Of a stretch of 6,146 nucleotides of DNA, positions 1-4,940 are shown piece by piece. The position numbers and the translations under genes were made by a program. A model generated the notes under the pieces. It was not told the origin of the DNA. It ran no database searches and was given only the letters and a program-made list of their open reading frames with translations. Source of the stretch: Bacteroidetes bacterium UBA7368 (GTDB lineage Bacteria; Bacteroidota; Rhodothermia; Rhodothermales; UBA10348); contig DKOG01000024.1 in NCBI GenBank assembly GCA_002469915.1, positions 1-6,146 of the forward strand. The letters run 5' to 3'. Positions within the stretch are counted from its first letter, which is position 1, and every line of letters begins with the position of its first letter.

Positions 1-69
1 AGGAAATAATGTCCCGCCTATAAAATAGAGCAGGGCAACGTATTGACTATATCTGCGCAATGAAACCAT
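1..69 (-). CDS. possible N-terminus of a membrane protein, cut by the left edge
   Basis: Reading the minus strand from an ATG at 69-67 gives 23 open codons to the window edge, starting MVSLRRYSQYVALLYFIGG and ending TLFP. The shape is typical of an inner-membrane protein: a short basic stretch (RR at residues 5-6) followed by a hydrophobic segment from about residue 10. It would be divergent from the esterase at 417. No Shine-Dalgarno sequence precedes the ATG, but none precedes the other genes here either. With only 23 codons the open frame could be chance. No family can be named. Confidence 0.3.
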   Translation of the reverse strand, partial: MVSLRRYSQYVALLYFIGGTLFP

Positions 70-91
70 AAGCGAGCAGAAACGAACGAGC

Positions 92-110
92 ATCATCTCA
101 AAGCGATGAT
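92..110. other. small hairpin ATCATC/GATGAT
   Basis: A perfect 6-bp inverted repeat (92-97 and 105-110) encloses a 7-nt loop and is followed on the plus strand by ATTTC. It is too A/T-rich and lacks the long T-run needed for a confident terminator. It lies between the possible minus-strand gene at 1-69 and the GTG-started frame at 131, so it could sit in a leader RNA of either strand. Function unknown. Confidence 0.25.
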
Positions 111-193
111 ATTTCGGGGAGAATTCTGAGGTGGAAAAAGATAAATTGAATTCGCGAGGTTCACACCCATTAACGACATGTGTGCTCCCGGTG

Positions 194-228
194 GTCTTCG
201 AAGATTTCTTGGTTGGGTTTCCGAAGAC
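194..228. repeat. inverted repeat GTCTTCG ... CGAAGAC
   Basis: GTCTTCG at 194-200 pairs perfectly with CGAAGAC at 222-228 across a 21-nt spacer. The left arm also overlaps the palindrome TCTTCGAAGA at 195-204, so two alternative foldings share the same arm. Such an arrangement could be a regulator site or an RNA hairpin, but a 7-bp repeat can also occur by chance. No partner gene tells which. Confidence 0.3.
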
Positions 229-416
229 GGTTTCGAGGAGTCTCAAACAGCTAACAACGGCCCCGGCTAGGCTAGATGTTCTCTCCACACACAACAAGCG
301 CAGGTTGCGGGCTCGCAAAGACTGGCAGCGCCGGTTTGTATGGGTTAGATTCTGAAAGGAAGCATTGATGCTCGCCTCCCATCTAGCAGTCCAACATTTC
401 TGAGAGCCACGTTAAA

Positions 417-1604
417 ATGCTAAAGAGAATGCGCCAATTGATCCAGGTTTTTGCAATCGGAATTGCTGTATTACACCTCCTTGGTTTTCAGGTGCAAACC
501 GATGAGGATTCGGCCGAATCCACTCAGCAAGTTCGTGACTCTGAACTGGTGTTTTCGGAATTAGACATCAACCAGACGAATCGAGGTACGATCAATATTA
601 ACGGCTACGGCCGCCATTTTTCGGTTACGTTTCCCACTTCGTACGATCATACTGTTTCGTATCCAGTTGTTCTGTTGTTTCATGGCTGTATGTGTCGTCC
701 CAGTTTTACGGATGAAATGATATTGAGCTATCTGGATTGGAAGCCGAGGCAGGAATCGTATAAAGAGGACTTTATCACGATAAAGATGTCGGCGTTTTCT
801 GAAAAAAAGCCGGAAACTCCGCAAGAGGTTGAAGAGGGCGGAGCTCGTGGTATGTGGCTCTGGCACGAAAAAGCAACGTCAAATCGCGACGACTACGTGT
901 TTGTTGATAGGTTGCTGGAAGAACTACACGTGTCATCCGAAATCAATATCGATTCGAACAACATTTTTGGTGTTGGTCATTCATCTGGGGCCATCTTTTT
1001 GATGTCGTACGTTCTAGGTGGTCCGCCCGACCTATCTGAGCTAGCTATAAATGATGGTTATGCCTTCAAAGCCATTTCGGTGTCGGGAGGATCAACATTC
1101 CGAAAAGGGGTGGTCGACTTTAAAGAAAATACACCCAGTACGTTGCCATCTGTCTTACACATTCAGGGCGAGCGGGATCAAGGTTTGTGGTTTAACGGAC
1201 AAGAAACGGGAAAGAGCGGAGTCAATTTCTTAGAATTCTCGCGACCATCTCCGCCTACTATTATTGACGGCCTGCGAGATACCAATCACGGACTAACGTT
1301 TTCGGCGTGGGACGAAAACGATCCTTCAAAGCCCAGTACGCTTCATAAGTGGGCCAAAAATCTCAACCTCGAATACTCGGGCTTCAAGGAGTACCCAAAA
1401 TACTACGTCTATAATTTTGCCCCGGAATCAGCGTCTGAAAAAGTGCTTACGGGTATTAGGATCAAGGAATGTGGGCATGGTGTGGCCGCGGATCAGTACC
1501 AATCTGACTTCTTCCGAATATTTTCAGTTCATAACGGCAACCGGAGTGATTTTAACGCGGCCATTTCTCGAGATACGGATATGCTTTTTTGCGGACCGCG
1601 ATGA
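417..1604 (+). CDS. secreted alpha/beta-hydrolase esterase, PHB depolymerase/feruloyl esterase (LpqC, CE1-like) type
   Basis: The 395-residue product probably hydrolyses ester bonds outside the cytoplasm; candidate substrates are polyhydroxyalkanoate oligomers, feruloyl or acetyl esters. Residues 1-24 form a signal-peptide-like start: KRMRQ, then a hydrophobic run LIQVFAIGIAVLHLLGF. There is no lipobox. The core shows the oxyanion motif HGC (H89-G90-C91) after a hydrophobic strand, then DDYVFVD at 158-164, which matches the conserved segment before the nucleophile helix. The nucleophile elbow is GHSSG (187-191, Ser189). A candidate acid is Asp254 in HIQGERD, and the catalytic His is probably His354 in CGHG. 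At 395 residues it is longer than typical LpqC-like enzymes of about 300-330, with extra sequence around 120-150 and 265-340. The ATG at 417 was chosen because it gives the full signal peptide; the ATG at 429 is possible. No Shine-Dalgarno is visible. The fold is secure; the substrate is inferred only. Confidence 0.88.
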   Translation: MLKRMRQLIQVFAIGIAVLHLLGFQVQTDEDSAESTQQVRDSELVFSELDINQTNRGTININGYGRHFSVTFPTSYDHTVSYPVVLLFHGCMCRPSFTDEMILSYLDWKPRQESYKEDFITIKMSAFSEKKPETPQEVEEGGARGMWLWHEKATSNRDDYVFVDRLLEELHVSSEINIDSNNIFGVGHSSGAIFLMSYVLGGPPDLSELAINDGYAFKAISVSGGSTFRKGVVDFKENTPSTLPSVLHIQGERDQGLWFNGQETGKSGVNFLEFSRPSPPTIIDGLRDTNHGLTFSAWDENDPSKPSTLHKWAKNLNLEYSGFKEYPKYYVYNFAPESASEKVLTGIRIKECGHGVAADQYQSDFFRIFSVHNGNRSDFNAAISRDTDMLFCGPR

Positions 1605-1954
1605 TATCGCTCCTTGGGATAATGAGGTAGGCACTTCGCCAGCCAAGTGAACCGGCTTTAGATCGGGGAAACCATTTTCAGCTACAAGTCTGCAAGGTCT
1701 TTAATGTCTGCAATGGCCATTTCCGAGTAATCTTTGAGGGCAGTCATTGAAACATGCAGTCCAAAACTCATGTACAAATGGTTGACATATGCCTGCTGGA
1801 TTTCTTTCTTGAGGACCTATGCCACACCTTGATTTTGAGTAATTGGACTGAGAGCTGGAGAGTTGAATAAGATGGTACCTTACCTTTGCTGAATTAGGTG
1901 CCTAACACGCCAAGATATTGCTCTTAGTAGAACGTAAAAATGATCTGACTTGTT
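1605..1954. other. intergenic region with a minus-strand gene relic
   Basis: No intact gene of useful length lies between the esterase stop and the miniprotein start. Its main content is the protein-like minus-strand frame at 1682-1879, described separately. A TAccTTTG octamer at 1881-1888 resembles the -7 element of Bacteroidota promoters. It lies about 67 bp before the miniprotein start, but I found no matching TTG at the correct upstream distance. No clear terminator follows the esterase. Confidence 0.4.
1682..1879 (-). pseudogene. decayed C-terminal remnant of an unidentified minus-strand gene
   Basis: On the minus strand the frame ending at the TAG at 1684-1682 is open for 44 codons back to an internal TAG at 1819-1817, then for 20 more codons back to a TAA at 1882-1880. 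The downstream part reads VLKKEIQQAYVNHLY, then MSFGLHVSMTALKDYSEMAI, then ADIKDLADL. This is a well-balanced, amphipathic, helix-rich sequence that looks like a real protein C-terminus. There is no start codon before the internal TAG. The next Met lies inside the segment and would leave only 29 residues. The simplest reading is a gene truncated at its 5' end and carrying a nonsense codon. I do not recognise the family. It could be a chance open frame. Confidence 0.35.
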
Positions 1955-2110
1955 ATGATTGAAGAACGTAAAGGAATTGGTTCAGGACTTTTAATCGGTA
2001 TTTTTGTGGGTATTGTCTTTGACAATATTGCGCTGGGAATCCTGTTTGGATTGTTATTTGGTGGGTTTGTTGACCATCAGCGAAAAAAAGAACCATCTGA
2101 TTCCGAATGA
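1955..2110 (+). CDS. small glycine-rich membrane protein, 51 aa
   Basis: An ATG at 1955 opens 51 codons ending in TGA at 2108-2110. The product begins MIEERKGIGSGLLIGIFVG, continues IVFDNIALGILFGLLFGG and ends FVDHQRKKEPSDSE. Two hydrophobic segments (about residues 8-22 and 25-39) carry regularly spaced glycines (G7, G9, G11, G15, G19, G28, G32, G36, G37), a glycine-zipper pattern, with an Asp-Asn pair at 23-24 between them. The tail HQRKKEPSDSE is charged. It probably sits in the inner membrane as a hairpin or a packed oligomer, and its job is unknown. The frame has an upstream stop at 1946-1948, so 1955 is the only ATG start. No Shine-Dalgarno is seen. It lies 350 bp after the esterase and 284 bp before the peptidase, so it is probably a single transcription unit. 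Similar small glycine-zipper proteins are common hypothetical proteins in bacteria. Confidence 0.6.
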   Translation: MIEERKGIGSGLLIGIFVGIVFDNIALGILFGLLFGGFVDHQRKKEPSDSE

Positions 2111-2139
2111 TTGGCGCTTTAGTTCTACACCCCGGGATC

Positions 2140-2160
2140 GGTGAAGTATAGTCTTCGACC
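2140..2160 (+). terminator. weak hairpin followed by a T-run, possible terminator of the miniprotein
   Basis: GGTGAAG (2140-2146) pairs with CTTC-ACC (2153-2160) with one bulged G and a 6-nt loop. Five T residues follow at 2170-2174, about 9 nt after the stem. The position, 30 bp after the miniprotein stop, suits a terminator, but the stem is short and the T-run is not adjacent. Low confidence. Confidence 0.25.
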
Positions 2161-2265
2161 AAATGAGACTTTTTGCAAGCCGTAATCGGTTTGGCCTTCC
2201 TGTTTCACTCCCTAGTTTATGACAGCTCAACACGCTCGACGTTTTCTACCGTTTGTCCTCAGTGG

Positions 2266-2271
2266 TACAAT
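2266..2271 (+). promoter_or_regulatory. possible -10 box TACAAT before the peptidase
   Basis: TACAAT matches five of six bases of the sigma-70 -10 consensus and lies about 125 bp before the chosen TTG start of the M20 peptidase. The -35 position 17 bp upstream reads TTTCTA, a poor match to TTGACA. The stretch 2173-2394 is open in the same frame as the peptidase, but its translation contains no domain. I read it as the upstream untranslated region holding the promoter. Confidence 0.2.
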
Positions 2272-2394
2272 CATGGGGGTGTTCGTAGGACCCACTTTCT
2301 GACAAACAATGTTGGTCAGCCTGAAGCGCGTTTGCTCTTACCAAATCGGCTGGCCGACATCTGGCATCCAATAAATAATCCATTTAGAACATCC

Positions 2395-3645
2395 TTGAAA
2401 CGATCCTATCTGCTTTTACTTGCCTTGGTCCTCACCCTTCCTGTGAAAGGACAAAGCAGTATTCTTGCTGATGAGCAGGTTCGTACTGCGCTTGCGGGCA
2501 TCGAGACGAATTACGCTCAGTATGTAGATCTCCAGATCACGATATCTGAAATTCCTGCTCCGCCTTTTGGTGAGCATGAGAGAGCCGTCTTCATGCGCGA
2601 TCAATTTCGGTCTAGAGGTATCACGAGTGCTCATATCGATTCTGAGGGAAATGTTATTGCTCTGCGTCCGGGATCAATCGATAGAACATTGGTTGTGAGC
2701 GCCCATCTCGATACTGTTTGGCCCTTAGAAGACGATGTCACGGTCAAAAGAGATGGGGCAAGATTGATGGGTCTTGGGATATCTGACGATGCAGCGGGCT
2801 TGGTGTCCTTATTAGGCTTGCTGGATGCCTTAGAAGCGGGTGATTTCAATACGGAGAGCCATATCCTCTTTGTTGCAACAGTCGGAGAGGAAGGGATTGG
2901 AGATTTACGCGGCGTCAAGTATCTGTTTCGCGAAGGCTCGTATGCAAACAAAATAGATGCATTCATTTCTGTTGACGGCGCCGGAGGCGATCGAGTCGTC
3001 AATGGAGCAACAGCAAGTAAGCGCTACAAGATCACAGTGATTGGCCCGGGTGGCCATAGCTCAGGAGCATTTGGCATCGTGAATCCCGCTCATGCGCTTG
3101 GAAACATCATATCCCATTTTGCCGCAACAGCTGTCCCCGTTGAGCCTAAAACGACGTATAGTATTGGTCGGATAGGCGGCGGTATTTCGGTGAATACCAT
3201 ACCAGACAGCGTTTGGATGGAGGTGGATATGCGTTCCAAAGAGGTTGCGACCCTAGCTGAGTTGGAAAAAACCTTCCTGAGCGCAGTAGATATGGGTGTA
3301 AATCAGGAAAATGTCTTCCGCTCGGCTTCCGGGACACAACTTGAAGTGGATAAAAAGGTGATCGGTGATCGTCCGACCGGAACGACTTCAGAAGAATCTG
3401 CCATTTACCGTGCCGGATTTCAATCGTCAGTCTTGGTCGGCGGCGAACCCTTTTCTGGAACATCAAGCACGGACTCTAACATTCCGATGAGCCTGGGCAT
3501 ACCAGCCGTGACCATAAGCGCAGGAGGCCTTGGTGGTGGCGCGCACAATGTGGATGAATGGTACGATTCGACCGACGCGCACATAGGCCTGCAACGCCTG
3601 CTGCTGATGGTTTTACTCTTTGATCAGTATTCCTCTGTGGAATAG
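2395..3645 (+). CDS. exported M20-family zinc metallopeptidase (PepT/ArgE/DapE-like)
   Basis: From a TTG at 2395 the product has 416 residues. It is predicted to cleave an amide bond in a peptide or N-acyl amino acid with a two-zinc centre in the periplasm. Residues 1-19 (KRSYLLLLALVLTLPVKG) form a signal peptide, probably cut before Gln20. The M20 metal and catalytic set is complete: H104-L-D106 in SAHLDTV, bridging D131 in SDDAAG, catalytic E164 and ligand E165 in GEEG, D193 in SVDGAGG, and H384 in GGAHNVDEW. The lid/dimerisation domain shows GPGGHSSG with H220, and the segment VNTIPDSVWMEVDMRS. The frame stays open upstream to a TTG at 2173, but that start would bury the signal peptide 74 residues into the protein, so 2395 is preferred. 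No ATG is available before residue 67. Among M20 groups it most resembles PepT-like proteins. The exact substrate cannot be read from sequence. Confidence 0.88.
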   Translation: MKRSYLLLLALVLTLPVKGQSSILADEQVRTALAGIETNYAQYVDLQITISEIPAPPFGEHERAVFMRDQFRSRGITSAHIDSEGNVIALRPGSIDRTLVVSAHLDTVWPLEDDVTVKRDGARLMGLGISDDAAGLVSLLGLLDALEAGDFNTESHILFVATVGEEGIGDLRGVKYLFREGSYANKIDAFISVDGAGGDRVVNGATASKRYKITVIGPGGHSSGAFGIVNPAHALGNIISHFAATAVPVEPKTTYSIGRIGGGISVNTIPDSVWMEVDMRSKEVATLAELEKTFLSAVDMGVNQENVFRSASGTQLEVDKKVIGDRPTGTTSEESAIYRAGFQSSVLVGGEPFSGTSSTDSNIPMSLGIPAVTISAGGLGGGAHNVDEWYDSTDAHIGLQRLLLMVLLFDQYSSVE

Positions 3646-3698
3646 CCGGGCGTTCACGTGTCCCACAAAACTCCTATTTTCTGTTATCATACCGAATA

Positions 3699-3717
3699 CT
3701 CGCCGAACAACAGCGAG
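3699..3717. other. small hairpin CTCGC/GCGAG between peptidase and VOC gene
   Basis: A perfect 5-bp inverted repeat (3699-3703 and 3713-3717) with a 9-nt loop lies 54 bp after the peptidase stop and 33 bp before the VOC start. No T-run follows, so it is not a standard terminator. A TATCAT hexamer at 3685-3690 is a five-of-six -10 match just upstream, with a poor -35 (CCCACA). If that promoter is used, the hairpin would lie in the VOC leader RNA. Confidence 0.2.
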
Positions 3718-3749
3718 CCGCAGAAAACTGGCATTTACACCCATTTAAC

Positions 3750-4172
3750 GTGAATCAATCCCTTATCCATGTCGCCCTTGTTGTAGATGATTACGACGAA
3801 GCGATTGCATTTTTTACTCAGACGCTGAGCTTTGAACTAGTAGAAGACACGTATCTCGAAGATCAGGGTAAGCGATGGGTAATTGTAGCTCCGCCGGGTT
3901 CGAAAGGAGCTACTTTGCTGCTAGCAAAAGCTTCAACGCAGGAGCAACGTTCAAGGGTCGGAAATCAAACAGGGGGTAGGGTGTTCTTATTCTTGCACAC
4001 GGATGATTGCCGGCGAGATTACTCAACAATGAAAGCTAAAGGGGTCTCATTTGTGAGAGAACCTACCGAATTTGATTATGGAACAGTTGCTGTTTTTGAA
4101 GACCTCTATGGAAATAAGTGGGATTTGGTTCAATCGAATGAGAACCACTCTATGCACGGCAAAGGTATTTAA
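3750..4172 (+). CDS. VOC-fold (glyoxalase/bleomycin-resistance superfamily) protein
   Basis: The 140-residue product is a single-subunit-length VOC protein made of two beta-alpha-beta-beta-beta modules: the first about residues 5-60 (IHVALVVDDYDEAIAFF opening) and the second about 75-128. The end FEDLYGNKWDLVQ (116-128) is the signature close of the fold. Of the usual four metal positions, His7 in the first strand and Asp125 in place of the usual Glu are visible; the two middle ligands cannot be assigned with confidence. The internal block NQTGGRVFLFLHTDD (72-86) is characteristic of a widespread group annotated only as VOC family protein. Possible roles are lyase, isomerase, dioxygenase or small-molecule binding, acting in the cytoplasm. 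It starts with GTG at 3750 because no in-frame ATG precedes the first conserved strand. There is no Shine-Dalgarno. The last ten residues (ENHSMHGKGI) extend past the fold. Confidence 0.9.
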   Translation: MNQSLIHVALVVDDYDEAIAFFTQTLSFELVEDTYLEDQGKRWVIVAPPGSKGATLLLAKASTQEQRSRVGNQTGGRVFLFLHTDDCRRDYSTMKAKGVSFVREPTEFDYGTVAVFEDLYGNKWDLVQSNENHSMHGKGI

Positions 4173-4325
4173 CGAGCGCTTCCTTCGGGCTCCAACAATC
4201 GGCTAAAGGCGGTAGAACTGCTCGCTTTGGCACAGCGATCCCATGCGAAACATAGATCTGCCGGCTTTCATATTATTGAGCCTTGATGCGTTCTACTTTC
4301 CTGAATCTCAATTCTCCTTTCGTCC

Positions 4326-4823
4326 ATGGACTCTCCTACAAGAATTACGTCTTATCAGGATAAATTTGCTTCGGATTTTGCTCGTCTTAACCGTGAATGG
4401 TTGGATGCCCATGATCTTTATGAAGAGGAAGACGGAGTTCATTTGTACACGCCAAATGAATCCATTTTAAGCTCTGGAGGGATGATTTTTGTTGCCTTGC
4501 AAGGGGAACGAGTAGTTGGAACGTGTGCCCTTGTTAAGATATCGCAAGTTGAGTTTGAGCTCATCAAGTTAGCTGTCGACCCCAAGGTGCGTGGCCAAGG
4601 TCTAGGCCGCAGATTGACTGAACACGCGATTCGGCAAGCGCAACGGTTGGGCGCTACGAAAGTGTCGTTGCTGTCTAGCACGAAGCTTACTGCAGCCGTT
4701 AAACTGTACCAATCCATGGGATTTGTTGAAAAGTCACTTCCCGAAAGCCAGCCGTATTTGACCGCTGATCTGTATATGGAACTGGACCTTGCTATACCGT
4801 ACTTAGCTAAGCCGGTAGTGTAA
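4326..4823 (+). CDS. GNAT-family N-acetyltransferase
   Basis: The 165-residue product transfers an acetyl group from acetyl-CoA to an amine of an unknown substrate in the cytoplasm. The N-terminal part (ITSYQDKFASDFARLNREWL, residues 7-26) and GGMIFVAL (51-58) are typical of a common stand-alone bacterial GNAT group. That group also occurs as the C-terminal half of some MarR-GNAT fusions. Motif A is complete: LIKLAVDP (79-86), then the pyrophosphate-binding loop RGQGLGR at 89-95. Motif B follows with STKLTAAVKLYQSMGF (118-133). The ATG at 4326 gives the family's normal start; no Shine-Dalgarno is visible (upstream is CTCCTTTCGTCC). It lies 153 bp after the VOC gene. A 75-codon frame from 4243 overlaps it in another frame and is an artefact. 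The substrate is unknown. Confidence 0.92.
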   Translation: MDSPTRITSYQDKFASDFARLNREWLDAHDLYEEEDGVHLYTPNESILSSGGMIFVALQGERVVGTCALVKISQVEFELIKLAVDPKVRGQGLGRRLTEHAIRQAQRLGATKVSLLSSTKLTAAVKLYQSMGFVEKSLPESQPYLTADLYMELDLAIPYLAKPVV

Positions 4824-4896
4824 GACTATAATTGATCTAAATAAGTGCTTAGAAACAGGAATTCTATCTATTCAGCGGTTGCTTGCCTAATCCTAC

Positions 4897-4913
4897 AGGC
4901 CTGCTAGCGGCCT
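4897..4913 (+). other. hairpin AGGCC/GGCCT upstream of the carbonic anhydrase
   Basis: AGGCC (4897-4901) and GGCCT (4909-4913) form a G/C-rich 5-bp stem around the loop TGCTAGC, followed by TTA. It lies 74 bp after the acetyltransferase stop and 27 bp before the chosen start of the carbonic anhydrase. It may act as a weak terminator for the upstream gene or as a leader structure of the downstream one. The T-run is too short for confidence. Confidence 0.3.
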
Positions 4914-4940
4914 TTACACTGTCTCCAACGATTGAACACG

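Larger units (their letters stand above)
70..416. other. gene-poor leader before the esterase
   Basis: I see no convincing gene in this stretch. It holds a 74-codon plus-strand frame from a GTG at 131 to 355. That frame has a plausible GGAG ribosome site 9 nt upstream, but its product is basic, lacks any recognisable motif and has no protein-like hydrophobic pattern. It also holds the two inverted repeats listed separately (92-110 and 194-228). A TTGACT hexamer at 43-48 with CATAAG 18 nt downstream is a weak promoter-like pair on the plus strand. If the minus-strand frame at 1-69 is real, this is a divergent intergenic region. Confidence 0.5.

Noticed and set aside
249..350. Integron attC-like pair AGCTAAC ... 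GTTAGAT spaced 102 bp
   Set aside because: The left box violates the RYYYAAC consensus at its second base, the inner L boxes do not pair, and GTTRRRY is expected several times by chance in 6 kb. The other gaps show no attC either, although VOC and GNAT genes are common cassette cargo.
131..355. 74-codon plus-strand frame with a GTG start and a GGAG 9 nt upstream
   Set aside because: The product has no recognisable motif, domain or membrane pattern, is unusually basic at its end, and the frame overlaps inverted repeats. Kept as a described gap only.
561..866. 101-codon minus-strand frame inside the esterase
   Set aside because: It lies wholly within a well-supported gene and has basic, motif-free translation typical of an antisense shadow.
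1417..1650. 77-codon plus-strand frame overlapping the esterase end
   Set aside because: Most of it overlaps the esterase region holding the catalytic His; the remaining sequence has no domain.
1605..1954. tRNA or structured RNA gene in the largest central gap
   Set aside because: No cloverleaf arms, GTTC-type T-loop or extended G/C-rich helices were found by eye.
1953..2162. 69-codon minus-strand frame opposite the miniprotein
   Set aside because: The plus-strand frame there has a clear membrane-protein pattern; the antisense translation does not look protein-like.
2631..3002. 123-codon minus-strand frame inside the peptidase
   Set aside because: Antisense shadow of the M20 catalytic domain; composition is Ser/Pro/Lys-rich without motifs.
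4243..4470. 75-codon plus-strand frame upstream of and overlapping the acetyltransferase
   Set aside because: Beyond 4326 it runs in another frame of the conserved GNAT sequence, and the upstream part alone has no recognisable features.
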